A DNA stretch of 64,000 nucleotides, from the NCBI RefSeq assembly GCF_000760735.1, contig NZ_JMEX01000008.1:1702786-1766785 (forward strand), written 5' to 3'. The position numbers and the translations under genes are program-made. The notes under the pieces were generated by a model, which made no database searches, had not been told where the DNA came from, and was given only the letters and a program-made list of their open reading frames with translations. The first letter of the stretch is position 1, and the number at the start of each line of letters is the position of its first letter. The DNA is from Rhodococcoides fascians A44A (GTDB lineage Bacteria; Actinomycetota; Actinomycetes; Mycobacteriales; Mycobacteriaceae). Shown here one piece after another: positions 41,804 through 49,717 of the stretch.

Positions 41804-42663
41804 TGGACGCACAGACACTCGCGACGGCGATGGACAACCGCGTCCCGATGGCCCGCTACGAAGAACTCGCACCGCACTTCAACCGCGCACTTATCCAGGC
41901 AGGATGTACGACGGTGCTGCGGGTGACGATGTGGTGCAGTCAGATCGGGCACGAGTCCGGTGGGCTGAAGTGGATGGAGGAGATCGCGGACGGCTCGGCA
42001 TACGAGGGCCGACGCGATCTCGGGAACACGCAGCAGGGGGACGGGCGCCGGTTTAAAGGCCGCGGCCCGATCCAAGTCACCGGCCGCAACAACTACGCGC
42101 GCCTGTCCGAATGGGCGCACAGCAAAGGAATCGTTGATTCCCCGTCGAAGTTCGTCGACGACCCGGGCCTGCTTTCGCGTCCGGAGTTCGGATTCCTCGG
42201 CGCCGTTTGGTACTGGACCGTCGCACGTCCGCAGTTGAACGACCTCGGTGACCGGCAACTGCTTGTCGACGCGACTCGCGCCGTGAACGGCGGTCTGAAC
42301 GGCATCGATGACCGCCGCAAATTCTATTACCGCGCACTGGCTCTCGGTGACGCACTTCTACCTCAGGAGGATGACATGGCAAAAGCCGATGAAGTGTTCG
42401 ACCAGTTGATGGGTCCAGTGAAAGAGGACGGCAAGCGCGGCTGGAAACAGCTCGGTGACCAGTCGATCGTAGACGGCCTCTCTGACATCCGGGACGCGCT
42501 GGTCGTTCCCTTCGAATCGCTGATCGACGAGAACGGCAAGGTCAGCTTCGACCTGCCGACGTTCATCAAGTTCATCGACGCCGCGACGTACCGCACAGAG
42601 CAGAAGGTCGAGGCCCTCAGTGAGCAGGTCGCGGACCTCGTCAAGAAACTGGGAGGCAAGTGA
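41803..42663 (+). CDS. GH19-type endolysin (chitinase/lysozyme-like)
   Basis: 286 residues. The GH19 core has the catalytic Glu in SQIGHESGGLKWMEE and RFKGRGPIQVTGRNNY. The C-terminal about 90 residues (DEVFDQLMGPVKEDGKRGWK... YRTEQKVEALSEQVADLVKKLGG) are a coiled-coil targeting domain common in Rhodococcus phages. Cuts the glycan strand. No mycolylarabinogalactan esterase (LysB) follows, which is notable for a mycolate host. Confidence 0.88.
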   Translation: MDAQTLATAMDNRVPMARYEELAPHFNRALIQAGCTTVLRVTMWCSQIGHESGGLKWMEEIADGSAYEGRRDLGNTQQGDGRRFKGRGPIQVTGRNNYARLSEWAHSKGIVDSPSKFVDDPGLLSRPEFGFLGAVWYWTVARPQLNDLGDRQLLVDATRAVNGGLNGIDDRRKFYYRALALGDALLPQEDDMAKADEVFDQLMGPVKEDGKRGWKQLGDQSIVDGLSDIRDALVVPFESLIDENGKVSFDLPTFIKFIDAATYRTEQKVEALSEQVADLVKKLGGK

Positions 42664-43007
42664 TGTCGAAGATCGCACAGTTCTACCCGCAGATCCGTGT
42701 CGCGATCTACGCAATCATCACCGCCGTGTTGGCGGCTGCAGTCGCGTTCGGCGCAGTGACCGAAGCGGAATCGTCCGCCTACCTCGGGTATCTGGCATCA
42801 GGACTCGGCGCTCTCGGAACACTGTTGGCGCTGGTGAACGTGAAGACGTCCGCACCGGTGGTGGATACCCCTGCGATCGCTGAGCAGGTGGTGTCGTCGC
42901 TGCAGGAGCGGGCGAACGTGACCGTGCGGGAAGTTCAGACGCACGCCGCGAATACGGTTGCTGATCTCCGTAGGCAGGCGGAGCAGGCTTTCGGCGAGTA
43001 TCGCTAA
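42663..43007 (+). CDS. Probable holin
   Basis: 114 residues from ATG 42663 (GTG 42660 would add one). Two hydrophobic helices (RVAIYAIITAVLAAAVAFGA; YLASGLGALGTLLALVNV) and a charged, coiled C-terminus, the usual class II holin topology. Follows the endolysin and forms the membrane lesions that trigger lysis. Overlaps the next gene by 1 nt. Confidence 0.75.
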   Translation: MSKIAQFYPQIRVAIYAIITAVLAAAVAFGAVTEAESSAYLGYLASGLGALGTLLALVNVKTSAPVVDTPAIAEQVVSSLQERANVTVREVQTHAANTVADLRRQAEQAFGEYR

Positions 43008-43402
43008 TGCTCGGTGCGCGGCTGACCGCCGCGACGATGGGGATCATGAACGTCACAGTCGGCGTCCTCTACCTCCCGTCCATGCCCGAGGAACTCGTCC
43101 GCCGGCCGCTGCAGCCTGGTCAGGTATCCGCCGTCGTCTACATCGAGAACATCGGGCCTTTGTGGTCCGTCATGTTCATCATTACTGGCCTCGTATTGAT
43201 GCTGGCGAACTCACGCCGAAAAGGGTTCGTCGCCGCACACCTCGGCGCGACATTCGTGTGGGCGTTCTACGGTGCAGCGATCCTGTTCTCAGCGTTCCTC
43301 ACTCAACCACCGGTGCCTGTGGTGGCCGGTGCGATCGCATCATTCACAGCTTTGGTCAATCTGGCGATAGCGCGAGGTTGCGCCGAACGGGGGATGCGGT
43401 GA
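43007..43402 (+). CDS. Membrane protein, second holin-like
   Basis: 131 residues with four predicted helices (AATMGIMNVTVGVLY; LWSVMFIITGLVLMLAN; FVAAHLGATFVWAFYGAAILF; VAGAIASFTALVNLAIA). Located inside the lysis cassette, so an antiholin or second holin is likely; many actinophages carry two or three membrane genes after the endolysin. Confidence 0.7.
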   Translation: MLGARLTAATMGIMNVTVGVLYLPSMPEELVRRPLQPGQVSAVVYIENIGPLWSVMFIITGLVLMLANSRRKGFVAAHLGATFVWAFYGAAILFSAFLTQPPVPVVAGAIASFTALVNLAIARGCAERGMR

Positions 43403-43791
43403 TGGATCCTAACCTTCTCGCCGCGATCGGCGGCGTGATCACAGCTACGGGCGTCGTCGCGACTGGGTTTCTGTCGACACGCTCGAAAGTGAAGCTCGAC
43501 GATATCGCCTCGCTGCAAACGAAACTGGACAACGCTCGCACCGAATTGGATGCGGAACGTAAGGCCCGCACCGAAGACCGGGTGGAGATGCAGACTCGGC
43601 ATGACGGGGAGATCGCAAGTCTTGAGCGCCGGGTTGCGATGTTGACGGCTCAGATCGAGGAACGCGACAGGGCGATCAACCATTTGGATCGGATTGTGTT
43701 AGCCCTTCGCACGTATGTGGCTCGGTTGCTGCGGGTGTTCGCGGACCGTGATGAGCTGCCGCCTCCGCGGCCGGCTGAATTGGATTCGTGA
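43402..43791 (+). CDS. Membrane-anchored coiled-coil protein (lysis accessory)
   Basis: 129 residues from ATG 43402 (TGATG overlap). One N-terminal transmembrane helix (LAAIGGVITATGVVATGFL) and a long coiled coil (LQTKLDNARTELDAERKART... ASLERRVAMLTAQIEERDRA). The topology resembles an inner-membrane spanin or a holin with a long tail. Confidence 0.7.
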   Translation: MDPNLLAAIGGVITATGVVATGFLSTRSKVKLDDIASLQTKLDNARTELDAERKARTEDRVEMQTRHDGEIASLERRVAMLTAQIEERDRAINHLDRIVLALRTYVARLLRVFADRDELPPPRPAELDS

Positions 43792-43812
43792 GATGACGCC
43801 TGAGGAGGATTC

Positions 43813-44154
43813 GTGAGCGGTTACGAACCGATCCAAGAAGACATGACCCTGTCTCGTGCAGCGGACTGGACGCACCGCTACGAGAAAGCGAAAACCGACC
43901 CAGTCTTCCCCGCCGGAACGACAGCGCGAGTGGAGATCACACGCGACGACAAGATTACTTCCCCGGTGCTGGTGACATGGGATGCGGAATCCATCACCGG
44001 CACCTACATCGAATTCTGGGTGCAGTCCGACGACACCGATCAGATCCCGGCGCGCTACCACTACCGGCTGATGGTGCGGTATCCACCGGCCGCGCCGATC
44101 ACTGACACCTACGACTTCTGCTGGTACCGAGGCAACGTGAAAAGGAAAGACTGA
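43813..44154 (+). CDS. Minor tail protein (LtfC-like)
   Basis: 113 residues, GGAGG before the GTG start. A compact beta domain (ARVEITRDDKITSPVLVTWDAESITGTYIEFWVQSDDTDQI, then HYRLMVRYPP) like the LtfC/p132-type proteins that precede tail-fibre genes in actinophages. Overlaps the next gene by 1 nt. Confidence 0.65.
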   Translation: MSGYEPIQEDMTLSRAADWTHRYEKAKTDPVFPAGTTARVEITRDDKITSPVLVTWDAESITGTYIEFWVQSDDTDQIPARYHYRLMVRYPPAAPITDTYDFCWYRGNVKRKD

Positions 44155-44525
44155 TGGCAGCTTTGACAGGGACGAATGCGTTCCGGGAAACAACAGCGTT
44201 GGGTGCCACGTCGCAGGGCAGTTCACTGTCCCTGCATGCCGGGAATCCGGGGGTGACGGGCGCGAATGAACTGTCCGGTGGGTCTCCGGCGTATGCCCGG
44301 GTGTCGACGACGTGGACTGGTGGCACAGCGGATGGTGTGGTGACCGGTTCGGAAGTGGAGTTCAACATTCCTCCGGCGGTGTCCCCGGCGACGACGGTGA
44401 CTCCGACGCATATGGGGTGCTGGTCGGGGTCGACGTTCCTGTGGGCTGTGCCGATCGCGAACATTTCGTATCCGGGTCAGGCGAAGGTGCGGATCACTCC
44501 GACGTTGACTGTGCCGCAGGGCTGA
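44154..44525 (+). CDS. Tail fibre-associated protein
   Basis: 123 residues. Beta-rich fold (SSLSLHAGNPGVTGANELSGGSPAYARVSTTW), matching the small phage tail fibre proteins that begin with a tHAGNPG..G.NEl.g.Y-R motif. Likely part of the same fibre as its neighbours. TGATG overlap downstream. Confidence 0.7.
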   Translation: MAALTGTNAFRETTALGATSQGSSLSLHAGNPGVTGANELSGGSPAYARVSTTWTGGTADGVVTGSEVEFNIPPAVSPATTVTPTHMGCWSGSTFLWAVPIANISYPGQAKVRITPTLTVPQG

Positions 44526-45361
44526 TGGATGTTTCGGTTGCGCCGCGGCCTGTAGTTCCGGTGTCGGTTGCTGCGAGACCGGCGGTGTCGGTGTCGGTGG
44601 GTGCGCGGCCTCGTGTCGGGGTGTCGGTGGCTCCTGCTGGGTCGGTGCCGTCGCAGCCGAAGAAGGCGTTGCGGATGGATGCGCCGATCGAGCTCGGTGT
44701 GGATGTGGTGGTGCGGCAGTTGCCGATCGTGGTGATGCCCGCCGCGGCGACTCTGGTGCCTGATGTCAGCGTGATCGTGAAGCCTGAGGGTGGAACGTAC
44801 ATCATGACCGCCGACGCAGCCGTGACTGTCACGGTCACCCCAACCGTCGTTCCTGCGGTGCCCGCCGCGGCAGAACCTTTGATCGATGCGGCTGCTGCGG
44901 CGAAACCCGTCGTCACCGCGTCCGCGGACCTGACACCCGCCGTGACAGTGCAGATGTACATGCTCGCCAACCAAGGCATCGACAAGTCCGGCAACCAGTC
45001 CCTCAGTGCCACCAACACGTGGTCGCGGTTGACGCCATGGGCCCCGCGGTCCGGTTACCCCGCGACCGTGGTGGAGGACGACGGCATCCGAGTGCCCGCC
45101 GGCGTAACCGCCGCCTACGAGTACCGCATGTCGGTGGGTTCGGCACCCGGGTCGACGCAAAACCAAACCGCGCGACTAGTGAACGGCACCGACGTCGTCC
45201 CCGACAGCACCGCGTCTGTCGGAAGCACCGCAACCTCCGTCACCCGCACCGGCACATTCGTCGGCAACGGATCAGTGGTCCGCCTCGAAGCCAACGTCAC
45301 GAGCACCGGCGGCCGCGGCACCATCACCTCCTCCACCTTCCTCGTCATCAACGTCCTCTGA
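44525..45361 (+). CDS. Tail fibre protein with N-terminal Val-Ser-Val-Ala repeats
   Basis: 278 residues. The first 40 residues are about 10-residue repeats of the form VSVAPRPVV / VSVAARPAV / VSVGARPRV / VSVAPAG, then Ala/Val/Pro-rich beta repeats to about residue 145. The C-terminal half is a compact beta-sandwich (GYPATVVEDDGIRVPAGVTA to TSSTFLVINVL), resembling trimeric fibre knobs. The repeat DNA can shrink or grow. Likely receptor contact. Confidence 0.72.
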   Translation: MDVSVAPRPVVPVSVAARPAVSVSVGARPRVGVSVAPAGSVPSQPKKALRMDAPIELGVDVVVRQLPIVVMPAAATLVPDVSVIVKPEGGTYIMTADAAVTVTVTPTVVPAVPAAAEPLIDAAAAAKPVVTASADLTPAVTVQMYMLANQGIDKSGNQSLSATNTWSRLTPWAPRSGYPATVVEDDGIRVPAGVTAAYEYRMSVGSAPGSTQNQTARLVNGTDVVPDSTASVGSTATSVTRTGTFVGNGSVVRLEANVTSTGGRGTITSSTFLVINVL

Positions 45362-45421
45362 TTGGAGTCCTGCTATGGCTTTACCTCCAGGCGTCATCAC
45401 GCTCGGTCGAGAGGAAACAGC

Positions 45422-48166
45422 ATGCCTGTAATGGGGTACACCACCGTCCGCGTAAACGTCGGAGCTCTGATCATCGACGGCATCGACGACGACGACATCT
45501 ACGACGACGTCCCGGTCTCCGGGAAGCTGTTGCTCGAGCCGATGATCGACCCCGGGAAGCCGGTACAGGTCTCCGACGGCGGCCGCATGAAGATCAAGGC
45601 CATCGCGCCGTTCCCGGTCGACATCGGCCTGACCGGCGAGATCAGTCATCGCAACAAGGATTACGTGACGGTTCCGGCGCCGACGAGCGCGACATCGAAT
45701 GTTGCGCAACTGCAGTGGCGTGCGACGTTCCTCGATCTGGAATACGGCTCGACCGCAGTCAAGGTCCCGCCGATCTACTTCTGGGCCGAACCCGGCCTGT
45801 CGATCGACCTCGGCGACCACATCAACATCGCACCGAATCCGACCGCCGTGCAACTGTCCCGCGGCGCTCGGGGCTTCGGAGTCGTCGGCGCCGTCCCGGT
45901 CGAGGACGAGCCGGCGTTCGCGATCGAGTACGAGACGTCCTCCGGGACGGCCCTGTCGGAGCCCATTCCGCTACCGGAAGGTGGTGCTCCGACGAGCGCG
46001 ACGGTGGCCCCGTTGATCACCACACCCGGTCCGACGAAAGCAGCACTCGACCAGAGTTATGCACCGCTCTGGCAGCCCTCCGCCGCCTATGCGGCGGGCG
46101 CTGCAGTGCTCCTCCCGACCGGCAAGACCGCGATCCGCACCGCCCAGGGGACCTCCCGCCCACAGTTCGACGCCACCGAGGAAGGAGCCTGGACTACGAC
46201 AGGGGGCGGACTGAGCAAGACCGACGCGGACGGCTACTACTCCAAGCTCGCCACCGTCGAACTGTCGAAATTCTTGCAAGCGGGCGAGACGATGCCGAAC
46301 AACGGCACCCTCGACGCCACCGCCCTGATTCGCCGCGCAGTCAACGCCATCGGCGCAGCCGCAGCCACAGAAGGACCGAAGGCCGTTCTCGTGCCGCCCG
46401 GTCGCTACCGAATCACTTCCACGATCGCATGGCCGTCCGGTGCTGGACTGATCGGCGCGGGCCGTGGGCACACCACCTTCCTGCCCGAAGGAAACGTCAC
46501 ACTCGCTGGGTCAGCCACCGACGCATGGTCGGGTAAGACCATCGACGACTGCCTGTTCGCTGATTTCACCCTCGACTGCCGAGGCCAGGTCTCCGACCCG
46601 CTCACCGCCACCCCGAAGGCATTTGCGATCCGTTGGCTCAACCGTGCCCGCTTCGAACGCGTCACCTCCATCGGTTCATGGGCGACCGCGTTCGGCTGCG
46701 ACTTTATGCAGGACAGCACGTTCATCGACTGCGTCTCCATCGGTTCCGGTCGCGGCGTCACCTCGTCCAGATGGGGTGTCGGCGCAGGCTTCGGAATCGG
46801 CGTCGGCGCGTTCGCGCAGGAATCGATCACGTTCATCAACTGCATGGCCATCGGCGGCTACAGCGGCGGCTTCTTCTTCGAACGACTCACCACGCTGCCG
46901 TGGGCACCGAAGGACGGCAAGGGCATCACCCTTATCGGCTGCACCGCACGCGGGCACTACAGCGGCCTGCACGACGCAGGTGCGCACGGCCTCACTGCAA
47001 TCGGCTGCAACTTCGCCGACAACCTCGCCGCCGGTGTCGCGCTGCGCGGCTCGGCAGCCCTGCTTGGACCTCGCTCGGGAGGCAAAGACGGCGTCCTCGC
47101 AGACTGCATCATCACGGGCAACGGAACCGCAGGCCAGGCCGACAGTGCAGGCATCCTCATCGCCCACGCGGGCACCGGCGGCTACACGTTCCACAACAAC
47201 CAGATTCAGAACAACCTTGGACCTGGCATCTGGTCGCCGTCGACATCTGTCATGGGTACCGGCTTCCGGTTCAAGGACAACCTGATCGAACGGAATCTCG
47301 GCGCGGGAATCTTGCACGAGGCTCCGATCCTGGACCGTCCCGAGATCGCGGGCAACACGCTGCGAGCGAACAACCCCACGGCCGTCGGCGCACTCAAAGG
47401 CGGTGTCGTCGTGACGGGCGACATCATCCAACCACGCATCACCGGCAACACTATCGGCGGGCACACTGGCCCCGGTATCGCCCTGACCGGTGCAGCGAAG
47501 GTCGCCGCGACGCCTGTCGTGCGAGACAACGTCCTGCGCAACAACGCCGGTGGTGGCGTTGTCAACGAGAAGATAACCGCCGACGCGACCGGGATTGCGA
47601 ACAATATCGAAACAGCGGCGTTCACCACGATCACGAACTACGTTCCGAATCCGTCCGCCGAAGTCGACGTCACAGGATTCACTGCGTACGGCAATACTGC
47701 AGCACCAGTACGTACGGTCGGCGATGCAAAGTTCGGGACTGCCTTCGTGCGGACTGCTCTGACGGACACCACCAAGACGGGCGCAGTGCGCATCATGTCG
47801 ATACCGTCCGCGTCCTGGCTGGCAAGCAAGGTGTGGACCGTGTCGGCCTACGTGCGCGCCCAGCTCAACAGTGTCATCAACCCGAGTATCCGTATGTACG
47901 GCACGGGCGGCTTGGATGTGGTGCAGCAGACGACCGGTTTGCGTGCATCAGGCGAATGGGAACGGGTGTCGTTCACCATCGCGCTGCCGTCGACCGCGAA
48001 CCGGCTGGATTTCATCATCAGCGTCCTGCTGAATGCGCAGCCGATCGATGTCGACGGAGTCATGCTCACCGAGGGCGCGGCGCTGTGGCCGTACTTCGAC
48101 GGCGACAGTACGGGTGCAGTGTGGTCCGGCACCGCCCACGCGTCGACGTCTGTCCTGACCCTCTGA
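45422..48166 (+). CDS. Tail spike with right-handed beta-helix and C-terminal carbohydrate-binding domain
   Basis: 914 residues from ATG 45422, which has GAGAGGAAA 6 nt upstream; the longer frame back to TTG 45362 is rejected. N-terminal attachment region, a middle linker (LSKTDADGYYSKL), then a pectate-lyase/beta-helix domain (PNNGTLDATALIRRAVNAIG; repeated ...F.NN.I..N.G.GI turns such as FHNNQIQNNLGPGI and FKDNLIERNLGAGI). Last comes a CBM-like jelly roll (NYVPNPSAEVDVTGFTAYG to ALWPYFDGDS). Probably binds or trims surface polysaccharide of the host. Last gene of the late operon. Confidence 0.85.
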   Translation: MPVMGYTTVRVNVGALIIDGIDDDDIYDDVPVSGKLLLEPMIDPGKPVQVSDGGRMKIKAIAPFPVDIGLTGEISHRNKDYVTVPAPTSATSNVAQLQWRATFLDLEYGSTAVKVPPIYFWAEPGLSIDLGDHINIAPNPTAVQLSRGARGFGVVGAVPVEDEPAFAIEYETSSGTALSEPIPLPEGGAPTSATVAPLITTPGPTKAALDQSYAPLWQPSAAYAAGAAVLLPTGKTAIRTAQGTSRPQFDATEEGAWTTTGGGLSKTDADGYYSKLATVELSKFLQAGETMPNNGTLDATALIRRAVNAIGAAAATEGPKAVLVPPGRYRITSTIAWPSGAGLIGAGRGHTTFLPEGNVTLAGSATDAWSGKTIDDCLFADFTLDCRGQVSDPLTATPKAFAIRWLNRARFERVTSIGSWATAFGCDFMQDSTFIDCVSIGSGRGVTSSRWGVGAGFGIGVGAFAQESITFINCMAIGGYSGGFFFERLTTLPWAPKDGKGITLIGCTARGHYSGLHDAGAHGLTAIGCNFADNLAAGVALRGSAALLGPRSGGKDGVLADCIITGNGTAGQADSAGILIAHAGTGGYTFHNNQIQNNLGPGIWSPSTSVMGTGFRFKDNLIERNLGAGILHEAPILDRPEIAGNTLRANNPTAVGALKGGVVVTGDIIQPRITGNTIGGHTGPGIALTGAAKVAATPVVRDNVLRNNAGGGVVNEKITADATGIANNIETAAFTTITNYVPNPSAEVDVTGFTAYGNTAAPVRTVGDAKFGTAFVRTALTDTTKTGAVRIMSIPSASWLASKVWTVSAYVRAQLNSVINPSIRMYGTGGLDVVQQTTGLRASGEWERVSFTIALPSTANRLDFIISVLLNAQPIDVDGVMLTEGAALWPYFDGDSTGAVWSGTAHASTSVLTL

Positions 48167-48228
48167 CCCCCCCTCGCCGAAGCGGTACATAACACCAAGA
48201 AACGTCGGTGTACGGAGCCAGGACGAAT

Positions 48229-48259
48229 TGCCCCCACCTCCTCACCGGGGGTGGGGGCA
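48229..48259 (+). terminator. Terminator ending the late operon
   Basis: TGCCCCCACC pairs with GGTGGGGGCA around an 11-nt loop, 60 nt after the spike gene and facing the leftward right-end genes. Confidence 0.8.
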
Positions 48260-48319
48260 TCGTCGTGCGTGGGTCGAGAGCTGTGATTTTTCGTTAGGCG
48301 AACGAATCGATGCAGCGGG

Positions 48320-48565
48320 TCAGGTTCTGCCGCCTCGTTTGATCTGGGACAGTCGCTGCTGGGAGAGTCCGGCGTCGTCGGTCATCGCTGACGCTGATAA
48401 GCCTGCCTCGAAGCCGGCCAGGACCACCGCTGACCGCTCCTCGTCGATGGCAGTGATCTGCTGGACCAGTTCGGCGCGGGCGTCTCTGAGTCGCCGCAGC
48501 TCGGTTCGCACGGTTGGTTCGTCCACGGTGAGTGACGGTAGCGCACCACACGAACACGAAGGCAT
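48320..48565 (-). CDS. Small helix-turn-helix protein
   Basis: 81 residues. Two Cys at the N-terminus (PSCSCG), a coiled helix (RTELRRLRDARAELVQQITA), then AGLSASAMTDDAGLSQQRLSQIKRG, the shape of a small XRE/sigma-like HTH. Transcribed leftward, opposite the late genes, so probably expressed in the lysogen. Could regulate the right-end block. Confidence 0.65.
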   Translation of the reverse strand: MPSCSCGALPSLTVDEPTVRTELRRLRDARAELVQQITAIDEERSAVVLAGFEAGLSASAMTDDAGLSQQRLSQIKRGGRT

Positions 48566-48665
48566 CTCTCACCTCTCGGGTCTGGGAGTGGAATAATTAG
48601 TTCGGAGAACAAACAGGGGCGTTCGTGGCCGGGTGTGGGGTGGCACGGAGGCCACCCCGTCCGGG

Positions 48666-48911
48666 TCAGTTAGTGCACCAGAAGTTCTCGGGCTTGGCGT
48701 CCGCGTCCAGCTTGCCGCGGCAGTACTTGCAGTTCCAGTCGTGGTCGATCCGGCCCAGGACTCCCTCGGCCTCTTCGATCAGGACTGTGATCTCGGCGGC
48801 GGATGCGAGGGCTAGTGCGGTGATCGCGTGCTCGTGGGCGCCGAGGTCGATGTTGCGGTGGAGCTCGATGGCGGTCTCGAGGTGGTTGACGATGATCTGG
48901 TGGGTGTTCAT
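48666..48911 (-). CDS. Small protein with C-terminal zinc-binding Cys cluster
   Basis: 81 residues from ATG 48911, with GGAGGAGAACGAA just upstream; the frame extends 13 codons further but through the promoter. Helical (QIIVNHLETAIELHRNIDLG...ALALASAAEITVLIEEAEGVLG), then NCKYC...WC. A strong promoter with an overlapping palindrome lies upstream (48941-48969). Expressed in the lysogen by position; function unknown. Confidence 0.65.
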   Translation of the reverse strand: MNTHQIIVNHLETAIELHRNIDLGAHEHAITALALASAAEITVLIEEAEGVLGRIDHDWNCKYCRGKLDADAKPENFWCTN

Positions 48912-48940
48912 TTCGTTCTCCTCCGTTGTGGTGTAATCAA

Positions 48941-48969
48941 ATACTAGCACGCTAGTAAATCAGTCACAA
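48941..48969 (-). promoter_or_regulatory. Promoter with overlapping 16-bp palindrome, for the 48911 gene
   Basis: On the minus strand TTGTGA (from 48969) and TAGTAT (from 48946) are separated by 17 bp. The palindrome TACTAGCACGCTAGTA (48942-48957; 7-bp arms) covers the spacer and the -10, so a bound repressor would block polymerase. The word CTAGCGTGCT within it recurs (minus strand) just upstream of the 49686 gene. Confidence 0.65.
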
Positions 48970-49269
48970 CCCAACGGGGAGAAAAGATTTCGAGGATTTC
49001 AGAACCCCAATCCAGGACGATAGTGCGCCTAGCTAACTATTCGTAGGCTCCGCTGTGGTCCCCACTGTCGGCCACCTCTCCCCAGAAATGTGGAAGCGGG
49101 CCCCGGCTTCCCTCCGTGACCCGCTGCACTCCACGCTACCACCGTTAGAACTGACGTTCGAACATTGCGCTCAACCTCAATCGCCGAGGTTGGGCGCTTT
49201 TCGTCGTTTCCGTCGATGGGGCGGTCGGATGTTGAATTGCCGGGGCTGCGTGGGGCGAAGATAAGAGGC
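48970..49269. other. 300-nt intergenic stretch
   Basis: Lies between the leftward 48911 gene and the rightward 49270 gene. Apart from the promoter edge and the terminator-like hairpin at 49167-49203, no gene is visible. Confidence 0.5.
49167..49203 (+). terminator. Intrinsic terminator in right-end block
   Basis: GCGCTCAACCTC pairs with GAGGTTGGGCGC around an AATCGCC loop and is followed by TTTT. It lies about 70 nt before the GTG of the 49270 gene. Confidence 0.65.
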
Positions 49270-49452
49270 GTGATCGAAAAACCGCTTACCGTCGAGGATG
49301 TCACCGCCCTGGTTCCACACGGGGCGAACTGGGTGCGCACAGCCGTCAACAGTGGAGCGCTCCGATCACTTCCGCGCACAGGTCACAGGCATCTTTTCAC
49401 CGAAGAACACGTCCGGGACTGGATCGAGCGCGGGGCTCCCCAATGGCCGTAG
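49270..49452 (+). CDS. Small excisionase-like winged-helix protein
   Basis: 60 residues from GTG 49270 after AAGAGG. Sequence KPLTVEDVTALVPHGANWVRTAVNSGALRSLPRTGHRHLFTEEHVRDWIERG is the MerR/Xis-type fold: site-choice helix, recognition helix, basic wing and D-W-I helix. Third such protein in the prophage (others at 13918 and 49477). Could be the recombination directionality factor. Confidence 0.65.
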   Translation: MIEKPLTVEDVTALVPHGANWVRTAVNSGALRSLPRTGHRHLFTEEHVRDWIERGAPQWP

Positions 49453-49476
49453 CAGCCGGCTGCGTCGTCACTTCGC

Positions 49477-49686
49477 TCACCGATTGACCTCGGGCGCCGC
49501 CCGAAGACCCTTCTCGACGTAGTCGTTCAGATCAGCGATCGGTATCCGAATTTTTGCCCGGCCGCGTCCGATGTCGAGGTATCGGATGCGCCCGTCGGAC
49601 ATCAGGTTGCGGACGTGGTCGGCGGAGCAGTCGAGATACTCGGCGGCGTGCGCGACGGATAGGACCCGGTGAATCGGTTCTGTCAT
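49477..49686 (-). CDS. Excisionase/AlpA-type DNA-binding protein
   Basis: 69 residues: VLSVAHAAEYLDCSADHVRNLMSDGRIRYLDIGRGRAKIRIPIADLNDYVEKGL. This is a textbook helix_turn_helix_17 excisionase-like domain, ending in the D-Y-V helix. Leftward, with CTAGCGTGCT (minus strand) immediately upstream, shared with the 48911 promoter region. Faces the 49270 gene, so the two are convergent with 24 nt between. Confidence 0.75.
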   Translation of the reverse strand: MTEPIHRVLSVAHAAEYLDCSADHVRNLMSDGRIRYLDIGRGRAKIRIPIADLNDYVEKGLRAAPEVNR

Positions 49687-49717
49687 GCGAGCACGCTAGC
49701 TGCTGCTGTACTGCAGC

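Noticed and set aside
45362..45421. TTG start for the tail spike
   Set aside because: Basic, non-family N-terminal residues; ATG 45422 has a clear ribosome site.
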